Assembly: GCA_038848005.1 (NCBI GenBank)
Contig: JAWCNZ010000008.1
Coordinates: forward strand, 1 to 51,983
Source of the DNA: JAWCNN01 sp038848005
GTDB lineage: Archaea > Thermoproteota > Bathyarchaeia > Bathyarchaeales > Bathycorpusculaceae
Direction of reading: 5' to 3'
DNA: 51,983 bases
The position numbers were made by a program, and so were the translations under genes. The notes beneath the pieces were generated by a model. It made no database searches, was not told the DNA's origin, and was given only the letters and a program-made list of their open reading frames with translations. Below are positions 39,864 to 48,693 of the stretch, piece after piece. How positions within the stretch are numbered: position 1 is the first letter of the stretch; each line of letters starts with the position of its first letter.

Positions 39864-40538
39864 TTGCCCTTCGGTGAACTCATAACCTGTGCAATAATTG
39901 CGGTAGGGGTGATTATCGCATGCTTAATTGTTCTTTGTGCTATGAGGAAAAAGAAGGAAGAAATTAAAGAGCAGGAGAAACTGGAAACTGAGTTTAGAGG
40001 TTTACCCTTCAAAATTACAAGGAGCATTTCGCCTGAAGAGGCTAGTAAAGCCAAGAAAGAGCTTAGAATGCTTGAGTTGGAGAGGGAAATTTTAAGCGAC
40101 GCTATTAGGCGGTTGTATGAGGCTCACGCTGAAGGAAAAATAACTGAGGAGGAGCGTGAAAGGCTTGCTCAGACGTATAAGGCTAGGATGATGAGCGTAA
40201 AGGAGGCTATAACAAAGGATGAGCAGTTGGTTGCTTTGCATGAGCTTGAGGCTATGCAAGAGGATTTGTTGAAGCTTTTCAGTGAGCGCTTTGAAGAATT
40301 GAGTGGAAAAATTGAGGAGTTACGTTCAAAGGTTGAGGCAAAACCAATAAAGGAAATCGCTATACCCACAACGGAGAAGGCGCCGGCTGTAAGCGTTGAA
40401 GAAAAACCAAAGAGAAGGAGGAAACCGCCTTCAGCCAAACCAAGCCCTAAGACGGAGGCTGAGAAAAGGATAGAGGAGATAAGGGCTGAGGTGGAGAAGG
40501 TTTTGGAAAGGTTGGGGCAGATGGAAATTGAAACTTGA
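39864..40538 (+). CDS. Membrane-anchored coiled-coil protein
   Basis: 224 residues from TTG 39864; the ribosome-like GAGAGGG lies 10 bases upstream. One membrane segment (about 5-26) is followed by a long charged helical region (about 30-150) with heptad-like spacing, a proline/lysine linker and a last helix TEAEKRIEEIRAEVEKVLERL. No family is recognised. It shares its promoter region with the divergent RHH regulator. The stop overlaps the start of rpiA by 11 bases, so both are on one transcript. Confidence 0.6.
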   Translation: MPFGELITCAIIAVGVIIACLIVLCAMRKKKEEIKEQEKLETEFRGLPFKITRSISPEEASKAKKELRMLELEREILSDAIRRLYEAHAEGKITEEERERLAQTYKARMMSVKEAITKDEQLVALHELEAMQEDLLKLFSERFEELSGKIEELRSKVEAKPIKEIAIPTTEKAPAVSVEEKPKRRRKPPSAKPSPKTEAEKRIEEIRAEVEKVLERLGQMEIET

Positions 40539-41244
40539 GCGAGGCTGGGTTGAAAGGGCAAAGATGAATGCGGCTTTGGAAGCCGTTAAACATGTCAGAG
40601 ACGGGTTTGTTGTTGGTTTGGGAAGCGGAAGCACTGTTGCCTATGCCATTAGAGAAATAGGAAACCGCATAAAACGTGAGCGTTTGCGTGTTTTAGGTGT
40701 GCCAACGTCTTATCAAGCTTTTGTGTTGTCGGTTCAGTGTGGAATTTTAACAACAACACTTGAGGAACATTCCACATTAGATTTGACGATTGATGGAGCA
40801 GACCAAATAGATTCTGAACTAAACTTGATAAAGGGTATGGGTGGGGCTTTAACCCGTGAAAAGATAGTTGCTTCTGCGTCGAAAAGGCTTGTTATAGTGG
40901 CTGATGAAAACAAAAGGGTGAATTTTTTAGGAGAAAACGGTCATCCAGTGCCGGTTGAGGTTGTTCCGTTTGCGGTGCCGCTTGTCATGCAGAAAATAAA
41001 TGAGATGGGTGGAAAACCAACTTTAAGGGAAGGCTCCGGAAAAGTTGGTCCAGTTATAACGGATAATGGCAACATGCTCGTAGACGCAAATTTCGGAGTT
41101 ATACGCAACCCGGCGGAGCTGGAAAACAGGTTAAAGATGATTCCAGGAGTTGTTGAAACTGGACTTTTCGTTAAAATGGCACATATAGCATATATTGGAA
41201 AACAGTTTGAAGTGGAAAAATTATCAAGAAAAGACGTATTTTAA
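40528..41244 (+). CDS. rpiA: Ribose-5-phosphate isomerase A
   Basis: 238 residues from TTG 40528; ATG 40564 is possible but would cut the helix VERAKMNAALEAVKHVRDG seen in homologues. The motif GLGSGSTVAYAIREI near residue 35 binds the phosphate, and DLTIDGADQID, KGMGGALTREKIVA with the catalytic glutamate, and DNGNMLVDANFG are present. The enzyme interconverts ribose-5-phosphate and ribulose-5-phosphate for nucleotide synthesis. It ends three bases from the convergent beta-helix gene. Confidence 0.94.
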   Translation: MKLERGWVERAKMNAALEAVKHVRDGFVVGLGSGSTVAYAIREIGNRIKRERLRVLGVPTSYQAFVLSVQCGILTTTLEEHSTLDLTIDGADQIDSELNLIKGMGGALTREKIVASASKRLVIVADENKRVNFLGENGHPVPVEVVPFAVPLVMQKINEMGGKPTLREGSGKVGPVITDNGNMLVDANFGVIRNPAELENRLKMIPGVVETGLFVKMAHIAYIGKQFEVEKLSRKDVF

Positions 41245-41247
41245 ACT

Positions 41248-42885
41248 TTACACGCGCTGTCCCATGCAAAACTCCTTTTCTTTCCGCCTTTTTAACAGGT
41301 TCGCTTTTCTGTTAAGAGACACAGCGGAAAAATCGGGGATTTTGACGTTAAATCGTGGAGTGCTTTTTGCTTTCTTGCCTTTTATGGTTGTTATAAAGGT
41401 TGTTATAAGCAATGGAAGCGGAAGTGTTAATAATGTAGCTGGCGGGTATTCTGGTATGACGTTTGTTCCTTGGATTGTTATGGTTTTTGCGCTGTGGGCG
41501 TAAGTGAAGTATAGATAGGTGTTTTCTTCATCCGTGAGTTCTAGGTAGTTTTCAATTTTTTGTCCGTTAACCGTTATGTTCCAGCTGTTTTCCGTCCATA
41601 AAACTGCCTTTGGAATCGTTATTCTGCAAAATCCCGTTGTTCCATCTAACCCGGAAACATTGAACTTCAAGTAGGGTCCCAGTTCAGGGTTAAAGAGGAC
41701 GTCTGTCACTGTGGAGTTGCTTGCGACACCTATATAATAATCGATGCTGTCCCACGTTCCGACATAGGTTAGGTTTAACGGCGCCATCAACGGGTATTCA
41801 TCAATTGTGCTATCGGTTACATACGCGTAGTCTCCTATACCGTCTGCTCCTGGAACATTCTGGTTTTCGCCATGATATCTATCTTCACCTTCATAGTCAG
41901 ACCAGTAGTTTCCTCCGCAAGGATAGCCTCCATTAAAAAGATTGCCGCTTCCAGTCTCTATCATTATGTTGAGGCCATTATTATAAAAGATGTTATTGAA
42001 GATTTTGTTGTTAGATGCCATGTAAATTCTGATTCCATAGCCGTTCACAGCTATTGTGTTTCCAGCCACTGTATTGTTGTCTGCATACTCATACAAGTCG
42101 ACGCCAACGGCTCCGTTAAGGGTGATGTCGTTTCCATAAATGAGGTTTTTTGAGGCGTAGGAAAGGCTGATCCCTGCAGCACCATATGAGGTTATCGTGT
42201 TCCTTAAAATCTTATTTTCTGAAGCGCTGATCGCTATTCCAGTTGCTATTAAAGAAAGGTCCCCAGCCAAGTAATTTTCTGATATGATGGTGAAGTTGCA
42301 GTTTTCCTGGATTACGATGCCGTTTCCAGCACCAGTCACATTGTTACGCAATATAAAGTTGTGAGTTGAGGAGCTTCCCAGCCGTATTGCCAAACCATTG
42401 TTTACCAAATTGTTTTCTAATATGGTGCTACTGTTGGAATATTTTAAGTCGATTCCCCAATTATTATTGGTTATGTTGCATTCTTGAATTTTGATGTTCA
42501 CGCTTTGATACAAGTTGATGCCAAAGGCATGCCCTTCTATGTTTAAGTTCTTAACGGTCACGTTGTTTCGCTGCCTTAAATCTACTCCTATCGTGAATTG
42601 GGATTGCAACCCATGCACGGCGAAACCGTTACCTTCAATAGCGATGTTGTCTCGTTCTATTACAATACCGCTTGCCATAAGACCGCTTACGCTAATGTTG
42701 TCCCAAAGCTTATACACGATTTTATCGGTTGTATTAATTGGCGCACCGGCAGGCTCAACAGTTCCATCACTTCTAATGTAAACAGTGCCAGTCCACGCAT
42801 GAACCACTGAAACCCTAAACACAAACCCTGATAAACCCAACGTTAACCCCAGCATTAACATGCACGTGAAGAACACACGCCTCAT
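41248..42885 (-). CDS. NosD-like right-handed beta-helix surface protein
   Basis: 545 residues. A signal peptide (about 1-30) is followed by a NosD/CASH parallel beta-helix (about 65-330) with repeated NNVTVKNLNIEG and ENNLVNNG rungs and the closing GGNYWSDYEGED. An outer beta domain follows. The C-terminus has IPEYPPATLLTLPLPLLI, a PEF-CTERM-like motif with a membrane helix, then a basic 40-residue tail longer than normal for this sorting type. The protein resembles the beta-helix part of the gene at 20548-21690. Its ligand, likely a polysaccharide, is unknown. Confidence 0.85.
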   Translation of the reverse strand: MRRVFFTCMLMLGLTLGLSGFVFRVSVVHAWTGTVYIRSDGTVEPAGAPINTTDKIVYKLWDNISVSGLMASGIVIERDNIAIEGNGFAVHGLQSQFTIGVDLRQRNNVTVKNLNIEGHAFGINLYQSVNIKIQECNITNNNWGIDLKYSNSSTILENNLVNNGLAIRLGSSSTHNFILRNNVTGAGNGIVIQENCNFTIISENYLAGDLSLIATGIAISASENKILRNTITSYGAAGISLSYASKNLIYGNDITLNGAVGVDLYEYADNNTVAGNTIAVNGYGIRIYMASNNKIFNNIFYNNGLNIMIETGSGNLFNGGYPCGGNYWSDYEGEDRYHGENQNVPGADGIGDYAYVTDSTIDEYPLMAPLNLTYVGTWDSIDYYIGVASNSTVTDVLFNPELGPYLKFNVSGLDGTTGFCRITIPKAVLWTENSWNITVNGQKIENYLELTDEENTYLYFTYAHSAKTITIQGTNVIPEYPPATLLTLPLPLLITTFITTIKGKKAKSTPRFNVKIPDFSAVSLNRKANLLKRRKEKEFCMGQRV

Positions 42886-43231
42886 TTAAACACCAGATTT
42901 TCCTTTTTACAACATGACGCCTATTTTAGATTTTCGCAAAACCAAACTTAAATTTCCGCCACTTCTAACTGAAAATACTTAACTACGCAAATCCTTTCAC
43001 ATATTACCATCAAAAAACACAATGTGGAACGCCATAAAACAAAAGCTTAAACATAAAAAATCGGAACACCTACTCTACATTAATGTGGAACAAGTTCTAT
43101 TCAAACACAAAACTATGAAGTTAAAAGCTTTGTCGAAATGGAATTCAAATATGTCTGCGGAAAAAGGCGACTGTTATTCTTTAGAAAACGTAAATAAGCA
43201 AGCGCTAAATCATACCTAACCCGGAAAATCA
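42886..43231. other. Intergenic region of about 345 bp
   Basis: The region holds no clear gene. A 65-codon frame at 43022-43219 has no visible ribosome site or family match, and its composition (many Lys and Asn) fits random AT-rich DNA. The right end carries a TATA-like AACGTAAATAAG (about 43187-43198) about 35 bp before tRNA-Met. The left end would hold the promoter of the beta-helix gene. Confidence 0.4.
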
Positions 43232-43336
43232 GCCGGGGTAGCCTAGCCTGGAATGGGCGCCAGACTCATAATCTGGAGTCGAATGGGGCTAAGCGCCCAA
43301 CGCCAGAAGTCGCGGGCTCGAATCCCGCCCCCGGCA
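43232..43336 (+). tRNA. tRNA-Met (anticodon CAT) with a variable-loop intron
   Basis: Acceptor GCCGGGG/CCCCGGC with A discriminator, anticodon stem CCAGA/TCTGG around loop CTCATAA, and T-arm GCGGG-CTCGAAT-CCCGC are all complete. Between the anticodon stem and T-stem there are 35 bases instead of five. Removing 43279-43308 restores the usual variable loop AGGTC. The form is elongator Met. The 3' CCA is encoded (43337-43339). Confidence 0.93.
43279..43308 (+). other. 30-nt tRNA intron at a non-canonical position
   Basis: A bulge-helix-bulge is visible: the 4-bp helix CTGG (43273-43276) / CCAG (43303-43306) is flanked by 3-base bulges AGT (43277-43279) and AAG (43307-43309). Cuts after the second base of each bulge leave AG plus G before TC, giving the normal AGGTC variable loop (position 45/46). 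Inside the intron CG pairs with CG and TGGG with CCCA. Confidence 0.8.
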
Positions 43337-43385
43337 CCATTTAAAAGCGAAAGTTCTTTATATTGCATATGAGAAAACTAATGTT

Positions 43386-43910
43386 ATGTCACACCGTGTT
43401 GGATGTGGCGAGAAAACGCCGGACAATGCTTTTCGTTCATCTTTTGGAGTGAGCTTTGCTGTTGCGTCACAGCCGCAGCCAGAAGCGGCGTCGACGGCTC
43501 CGCCAACGGTGGTGGAGGTTCCCATATCTTATGTGGTTCAAACTGTGGCTATACCGTTTGATGAAAAGGCATCGCGTCTTGAACTGCTTGTGAGAATAGT
43601 CTGGTGTTTCCTAACTGTGTTGGTGAGTTTTGTATATTCTTTAGCTTTTGGAATAATCATACTGGTTTATAGTATTGTTGCGTTGATTTTAAACATCATC
43701 AACTTCTTAGTAATTTTAATAACCGGGAAACGTTGGAAAACCGCCTTTAATTGGCAGGCGAAACTCATAACGAAAAGCGTAACTTATTACACGCGCCTTT
43801 ACAATTACGGGATGCGAAGGGCGCCGTATTTTGGGCTTATGATAGACAAAAGACCCGACTTGGGAATGGAGCCTGAACCAACTAAAACATCCGGTGGATC
43901 CACCGCTTAA
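43386..43910 (+). CDS. DUF4389-like membrane protein
   Basis: 174 residues. A polar N-terminus (about 1-60, with alanine/proline-rich PQPEAASTAPP) is followed by two hydrophobic segments (about 75-95 and 97-118) and a C-terminal part with FLVILITGKRWKTAFNW, YYTRLYNYGMR and the YFGLMIDKRPDLG ending. This matches the order of DUF4389 (LVLxTGRxP, RVxAYxxLLxDxYP). The function is unknown. It is a single gene with its own promoter next to tRNA-Met. Confidence 0.65.
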   Translation: MSHRVGCGEKTPDNAFRSSFGVSFAVASQPQPEAASTAPPTVVEVPISYVVQTVAIPFDEKASRLELLVRIVWCFLTVLVSFVYSLAFGIIILVYSIVALILNIINFLVILITGKRWKTAFNWQAKLITKSVTYYTRLYNYGMRRAPYFGLMIDKRPDLGMEPEPTKTSGGSTA

Positions 43911-43937
43911 CGTTTAATGCGAATTTGAACGTCTCTA

Positions 43938-45110
43938 TTACTTGTTGTCTTCACATTTTATGATGGCTATTTGTGTTGTGTTTTTTGTTGTTATTTCAAG
44001 TTGGTTTCCGAAGCCTTTTTTGATGTATGCGTTTTTTATGGTTATTTTGTCGCCTATTTTTAGGTTGCTGGTTGTTTCGGCGTTTTTGCGCCACGCTGAA
44101 ACCCATATTTTGCCAGTTTCATCTTTTAATTCGAAAACTGTGAGTTTTACAATTTCGTTTCCAGACGCTTTAACGTTTCGGAGTACGGGTTTTGTGGCAA
44201 CTTCACCCGTAACATCAACATGATTTAAGCCTTCTCGCAAATCAGATATTTTCAAAAATTCTTCTTTTTGCGGAAGAAACTGCACGTACGTTTCTTGGTC
44301 AACGTGAAGTTCTAAGCCTTCAGCCATTGCCTTTTTAACTTTTACATTTATCATTTGCAAGCGTTTTTCCTTTAAAGATTTCTCAAGTTTGTCCGCCTGT
44401 TCGTTCCAAGCTACAACGGATATTTCGCCTGTTTCATCGGCAAGTATAAAACGCATAAGTTTTCCTCGGCTTGAATCCTGCCTTTGAAAGTTTATCGGCG
44501 GAAAAACCTCTTTAACAATTCCAATAACGTTTATCCTTTTGTTTTTGTGTATCTGCGTTATTTTTCCAATTTTTGTTGTGAATTGGCTTATGTCTGGATA
44601 ATCTTTTGCTTCTATGTCTGGCGGGTTAATTTCAATTTGACCTTTATCGCCGATGTGCAGTTCAACTTTTCCGCTTCGGTTTTCAACGGTGTACCCATGG
44701 GAAAAGCGTATAATTTGTCCTACGCTTATGCTGTTGGATTCGATGAGGACTGTTTTGTCGTTCCATAAGACAACTCGTAATATACCGCTTTTGTCAGCGA
44801 CAAGTAAACTGGCGATTTTTCCGCTTTTACCCGCCTTGAAATCTTTCGGTGGAAAAACTGCGACTACACGACCACTTATAGTTACATCGGTTAAATTCGG
44901 AACTAAACTGTGTATTGAAAGCGTGGAAATTGAAACGTTTTTTATGGGAAGCTCCACGCCAAGCTCCGCTGCAATCATTCGCAGAAGGCTTTCATCAGAA
45001 ATAAACCCTGCAGTTTTCTCCCTTGCAGTTTTTAACCTTTCAAAAAGCGCTTCTCTGGAAATTTCTGGGCGTTTAGCAACAATGTATTTGATTATTTCTT
45101 CAGTCGACAT
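43938..45110 (-). CDS. Replication protein A-like single-strand DNA-binding protein
   Basis: 390 residues. A helical N-terminus (about 1-55) precedes three OB-folds, at about 72-160, 180-275 and 285-385. Each begins with a V(D/N)V(I/T)G-type strand (VTISGRVVAVFPP, INVIGIVKEVFPP, VDVTGEVATKPV) and has a SVVAWNE- or WVSAWRK-like strand. The zinc finger of some archaeal RPAs is absent. It protects single-stranded DNA in replication and repair. It is divergent from the DUF131 genes. Confidence 0.9.
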   Translation of the reverse strand: MSTEEIIKYIVAKRPEISREALFERLKTAREKTAGFISDESLLRMIAAELGVELPIKNVSISTLSIHSLVPNLTDVTISGRVVAVFPPKDFKAGKSGKIASLLVADKSGILRVVLWNDKTVLIESNSISVGQIIRFSHGYTVENRSGKVELHIGDKGQIEINPPDIEAKDYPDISQFTTKIGKITQIHKNKRINVIGIVKEVFPPINFQRQDSSRGKLMRFILADETGEISVVAWNEQADKLEKSLKEKRLQMINVKVKKAMAEGLELHVDQETYVQFLPQKEEFLKISDLREGLNHVDVTGEVATKPVLRNVKASGNEIVKLTVFELKDETGKIWVSAWRKNAETTSNLKIGDKITIKNAYIKKGFGNQLEITTKNTTQIAIIKCEDNK

Positions 45111-45195
45111 TCAGCCTTAACGCTTTCATTAAGCGTTATAAAGTTTATTAAAGGCTTTAGGCGACCTTAAACTTGTGGGAAACGGTGTCCAATTA

Positions 45196-45462
45196 ATGGC
45201 GGATGCGGAGACGCTTTACAGTTTAGGCATAACCCTAATATTCGCTGGAATCCTCATCATCCTAGCAGCTGTTGTTTTGGCTTTCCGCTCAGCTGTTAAA
45301 GGCGCTGGAAAGGTTAGGGGAGGCGGAGCCATCATCATAGGACCTTTCCCAATAATTTTCGGAACAGACAAAGAATCACTAAAAACCGTTTTGATTCTTT
45401 CGTTGACGCTTACAGCGCTTCTCATAGTAGCGATGGTGATATTTTATTTGTTGTCAAGGTGA
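45196..45462 (+). CDS. DUF131 membrane protein, first copy
   Basis: 88 residues from ATG 45196 (a GTG frame from 45175 adds seven). Two membrane segments (about 7-28 and 60-82) flank the loop with GGGAIIIGPFPIIFGTDKES, the mark of DUF131 (TIGR00304) archaeal proteins. The function is unknown. A paralogue follows seven bp after its stop. Confidence 0.82.
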   Translation: MADAETLYSLGITLIFAGILIILAAVVLAFRSAVKGAGKVRGGGAIIIGPFPIIFGTDKESLKTVLILSLTLTALLIVAMVIFYLLSR

Positions 45463-45469
45463 AAACTTC

Positions 45470-45766
45470 ATGGGTATAGGCGAAGTTGAAAACTGCGCTG
45501 GCGAGGAGCAAAACAAACCGCAAACATTTTTAATGCTTTTCGTCATAGGTTTTTTAATAATTCTTGTAGGTATCATCATATTAATTGTTGCGGCAGTGTT
45601 TTATGGCGAGGGTTCAGCGAATTTTGGAGGCGTCATATTCATATGGTTTATTCCTATAGTTTTCGGCGTCGGTCCAGAATCTAGATGGGTAGTTCTCTTC
45701 GCCGTTATCCTCGCAATTTTAGGCTTTATAATGCTCTTAACAATGCGTAACAAATTGAAAGTTTAG
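45470..45766 (+). CDS. DUF131-like membrane protein, second copy
   Basis: 98 residues with a polar N-terminus and two membrane segments (about 18-42 and 70-92). The loop has FGGVIFIWFIPIVFGVGPES, a divergent form of the first copy's GGAIIIGPFPIIFG motif. The two form a tandem pair. The stop overlaps the end of a small convergent gene. Confidence 0.75.
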   Translation: MGIGEVENCAGEEQNKPQTFLMLFVIGFLIILVGIIILIVAAVFYGEGSANFGGVIFIWFIPIVFGVGPESRWVVLFAVILAILGFIMLLTMRNKLKV

Positions 45767-45885
45767 GTTGTTTTCTTTTCTTCTTTGCCATATATTATAT
45801 GCAAAAATATTAGCACTAAAGCTATGAAAGTCACGGTCATAAGGATGTACTCAAACACTGTGAAGTATTCGCTTATGCCAGCCAT
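45763..45885 (-). CDS. 40-residue single-span membrane protein
   Basis: An ATG at 45885 opens a 40-codon frame ending with TAA at 45763-45765. It begins MAGISEYFTVFEYI, continues with a membrane helix (LMTVTFIALVLIFLHIIY, residues 15-32) and ends GKEEKKTT. A GAGAGG ribosome site lies about 10 bases upstream. The topology is an outside N-terminus and charged cytoplasmic tail by the positive-inside rule. It overlaps the DUF131 stop by four bases. The composition is that of a real small membrane protein; no homologue can be named. Confidence 0.55.
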   Translation of the reverse strand: MAGISEYFTVFEYILMTVTFIALVLIFLHIIYGKEEKKTT

Positions 45886-45928
45886 GGAAACCAACCTCTC
45901 TTTGTAAGATATTTTAAAGTTTAAATAT

Positions 45929-46339
45929 TTAAGGCGTTGGGTTTTTCCATTCGTTCATAAGCGAATCGTAAAGTTCGTCGTGTTCCTCTATTGTTTCGTA
46001 CCATCCCAAGTTTTTGGCTAGTTTTTGGGCGAGAAGGTGATAACACAAGTGCACTTCCTTGTCCATAACACGAAAGTAAAAGTCGTCGCATGAGCAGAAT
46101 TCAGCTTCAGGCATTAGGAGATAATCACGTTCCTTTCCAACAACTATCCAAACGGTTCTGCCGCTTGGTTTGAAAACGTATTTTTTTACGCGTCCCTCTT
46201 TTAGAGTTTCGAAAGCCTTTGTGAATCTTTGACCGAAAACCTCGTACAGTTTTGTTAAGTTTTTGCCTGTTAGTTTGCCTTCCTTTTTTGCTTCTCGGCA
46301 GACGCTGTTTAACACGTCAATTTCAGAGTTTTCATCCAT
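45929..46339 (-). CDS. SWIM zinc-finger protein
   Basis: 136 residues. The SWIM motif CxCxnCxH is seen near residues 82-101: CSC in AEFCSCDDFYF and CYH in VHLCYHLLAQ. A helical N-terminus (about 5-50) and a strand RTVWIVVGKERDYLL come first. Small SWIM proteins in archaea and eukaryotes (Sws1-like) assist RecA/Rad51 paralogues in homologous recombination. That role is only inferred here. It follows the Hsp20 gene on the same strand. Confidence 0.82.
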   Translation of the reverse strand: MDENSEIDVLNSVCREAKKEGKLTGKNLTKLYEVFGQRFTKAFETLKEGRVKKYVFKPSGRTVWIVVGKERDYLLMPEAEFCSCDDFYFRVMDKEVHLCYHLLAQKLAKNLGWYETIEEHDELYDSLMNEWKNPTP

Positions 46340-46375
46340 ACATGCACAAGCTGTTTTAAAACGCCCTAAAGAGGT

Positions 46376-46972
46376 TCACTCTATATTTATTGGTTCGCCC
46401 TTCGGTTTCTTTTCCTCTTTAGTTTTTGGCAGTGTTATTTCTAAAACTCCATTTTTATATTGTGTTTTTGCCTCTTTCACTTTCACTTTAGCTGGCAATG
46501 GAACCTCCTTGTAGTATTTGCGTTGCGGAGTGTCAACAGAAATGGTCAATGTATCTTCTGTTCCATGAAGTTTAATGTCGTTTTTCTCCACGCCTGGCAG
46601 TTCCGCCACAACGTGGATTTCGCCGTCTGTTTCGATAACGTCCACAAGAGGTTCACGCTCCTCTTTAACTTGCGGTCCTAAACGGGTTGGTTTGACGTTT
46701 CCAAACTCGCGGATTTCAGGTTTGCCGTCTGGACCTATTTTTACGCTGTAGCCGTACACGAATGGTCCCCATTCACGCACGGTTGTGCCGTCTGGAAGTT
46801 TTCTCTCCCGCACATAATCTTTTGGAATACGCGACGTGAACATTTTGAATTCTTCTTCCATCATCTTTTCCATTTCACGAAACATGCGGTCTATGTCTTC
46901 AAAGAACCAACCTCTAAAGAATGGGAAGCGTCTCCTTCTAAACCAATCTGGAAACTCATCTTCCGATGGCAT
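46376..46972 (-). CDS. Hsp20 / alpha-crystallin small heat-shock protein
   Basis: 198 residues. An aromatic and acidic N-terminus with FPFFRGWFFEDIDRMFREME precedes a long segment with VREWGPFVYGYSVKIGPDGK. The alpha-crystallin domain (about 108-190) has PLVDVIETDGEIHVVAELPG, DIKLHGTEDTLTISV and the GVLEITLPK end motif. A C-terminal IxI-like PINIE follows. These ATP-independent chaperones hold unfolded proteins. It is likely controlled by heat. Confidence 0.93.
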   Translation of the reverse strand: MPSEDEFPDWFRRRRFPFFRGWFFEDIDRMFREMEKMMEEEFKMFTSRIPKDYVRERKLPDGTTVREWGPFVYGYSVKIGPDGKPEIREFGNVKPTRLGPQVKEEREPLVDVIETDGEIHVVAELPGVEKNDIKLHGTEDTLTISVDTPQRKYYKEVPLPAKVKVKEAKTQYKNGVLEITLPKTKEEKKPKGEPINIE

Positions 46973-47029
46973 TTACTCCACCTTAAACAGTGTTGATGAC
47001 TCCATATGTATAAATTTTATGCTTAATTT

Positions 47030-47863
47030 TCAAGTTAAAGCTTTAAGTTGGTTTAATGTTCCGAGAAATGTTCTGTCGAGAAGGTATAATTCTGCGTTTT
47101 CCATGTCAACCGCCTCTGAACGGAGAATCGGACCGAGCGTTTCTTCGTCGCTAATTTTTCCCGTGTTGATGGGTTTCCCTCCAAGCAACTCGTTGAAAGA
47201 AGGCATTATAAAAAGCCGTGAAGTTTTAAGCTTAACCTTATAATGTTTCCACAACGTTTCTTCCAAGCTTTTTTCAATTTTCACTTTATACTTACGCAAC
47301 AACACATCAGCCAGTTGGATTCCATCGCATTTGGCTTTTACCCAAACTTGCTTTGTTATTCTAAAACCCGCTGGGTCGCGGAAAGCCACAACTGGGTGAA
47401 TATGTCCCATCACCAGGGTTTTACATTTTAGAAGAGCTGGCGAAGGCCACATATGCCCATGGAAAAAGCCCGTTTCGCCTATTGCTAAGCCCGTTGCCGA
47501 CATGATTTTTATGTTTTCTGGTAATAACGGCTCAAGGTTTCCGTCGTGGTTGCCCGGCACAACCCATATTTCGCCTATTTGTTTTTTCAGTTGGTTGAAG
47601 AATTCGGGTAGGTCTTGCCATTCGCCTATTTCAGCCGTTGCAATAGTATGTTTCACATCGCCTAAAATCAAAAGTTTTTCAGGCTTATAAATGGATATAA
47701 GCGTCGTTAACCTTTCAAGAAGTTTTGGCATTTGCGTTGGAACGTGCACGCCCTTTTCTGAAAGCGCCATTTCCCATCCAATATGCAAGTCGCCTATCAC
47801 AAGAGTTTTGCCTTCCACTTCCTTAACCAGAACGGCTGGATGATTTGGAATAGGCTTTAACAA
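47030..47863 (-). CDS. Metallophosphoesterase
   Basis: 277 residues with all five motifs of the calcineurin-like fold: GDLHIGWE, LGDVKH, PGNHDG, HGHMWP and GHIHPV. The order and length match the archaeal MJ0037-like family of putative DNA ligase-associated phosphoesterases (PdeM-like), substrate not certain. It overlaps the IMPase gene by seven bases, so both are in one operon. Confidence 0.88.
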   Translation of the reverse strand: MLKPIPNHPAVLVKEVEGKTLVIGDLHIGWEMALSEKGVHVPTQMPKLLERLTTLISIYKPEKLLILGDVKHTIATAEIGEWQDLPEFFNQLKKQIGEIWVVPGNHDGNLEPLLPENIKIMSATGLAIGETGFFHGHMWPSPALLKCKTLVMGHIHPVVAFRDPAGFRITKQVWVKAKCDGIQLADVLLRKYKVKIEKSLEETLWKHYKVKLKTSRLFIMPSFNELLGGKPINTGKISDEETLGPILRSEAVDMENAELYLLDRTFLGTLNQLKALT

Positions 47864-48693
47864 GGCGTCTGTTTTCTCCGCATTAAGTCTAGTATAGCCT
47901 CGTGAATTTCCACATTTGCAGAAGCTATGAACTTAACCTTTTGTTTTGGGCTTAACCTCACGTTTAGCGGTTCTCCTTCAGGCGTTGTCATTTCTGCTTT
48001 TGCCTCTTGTATTATTAGCCATGCAGCCGCAATGTCTGTTGTGCGGAGTTTTCCACGTATATCTATGAAAGCGTCTGTTGTGCCATCCGCCACATAACAA
48101 AGTTCTAAAGCGTTTGCTCCGAAATGGCGGATATGCTTTGTTTTTTGTATTAAACCTGACAGTTTTGGAGCTATTTCTTCAACTTTGTAAGTGTTTATGT
48201 CTATGCCTACTACTGCCTCTTCCAGCGAAACGATTTTAGAAGGCGTTATCTTTTCATTGTTGCGGTAGGCGCCCCCGCCTCTAATGGCTGTGTAAGCTAC
48301 GTCATGGTGTAAGTCGGCTACTAAAGCTGCTTGGACACTGCTTAAAATTGGTTTTGTGGAAACAGCTATGGACGTAGCGTAAAATGGTATTCCCCTCATG
48401 AAGTTTGTTGTACCGTCTATGGGGTCCGCAGTCACAAAAAGCTTTCGAGGCGCTTCGCCATATTCCTTTACGCCAGATTCCTCACTTATAAGCGTGAAAG
48501 AAATGCCATGCGCCTCCAACGTTTTTGTTATGGCATCTTCCGCCGCAAGGTCTATCTGCCTTATAGGGTCGCCGCCAGCTCCAATGCCAAGGTTTAGCTG
48601 CGGCTCATTTAACGTTTTTAGGAGTGGAGCAATTTGTTTTTGTATGTTGTTTTTGCATTGTATGAGGAGGTTTTGCCAGTTAATCTGTTTCAT
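47857..48693 (-). CDS. Inositol monophosphatase-family phosphatase (IMPase/FBPase IV)
   Basis: 278 residues. Metal-binding motifs are present: LISEESGVKEYG, DPIDGTTNFMRGIPFY and TTDIAAAWLIIQEA. Archaeal members often hydrolyse both inositol-1-phosphate and fructose-1,6-bisphosphate. Substrate choice cannot be decided here. It is the first gene of the operon with the metallophosphoesterase. Confidence 0.88.
   Translation of the reverse strand: MKQINWQNLLIQCKNNIQKQIAPLLKTLNEPQLNLGIGAGGDPIRQIDLAAEDAITKTLEAHGISFTLISEESGVKEYGEAPRKLFVTADPIDGTTNFMRGIPFYATSIAVSTKPILSSVQAALVADLHHDVAYTAIRGGGAYRNNEKITPSKIVSLEEAVVGIDINTYKVEEIAPKLSGLIQKTKHIRHFGANALELCYVADGTTDAFIDIRGKLRTTDIAAAWLIIQEAKAEMTTPEGEPLNVRLSPKQKVKFIASANVEIHEAILDLMRRKQTPC

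Noticed and set aside
43022..43219. 65-codon frame between the beta-helix gene and tRNA-Met
   Set aside because: No ribosome site, no recognised motif, and a Lys/Asn-rich composition expected from AT-rich DNA.
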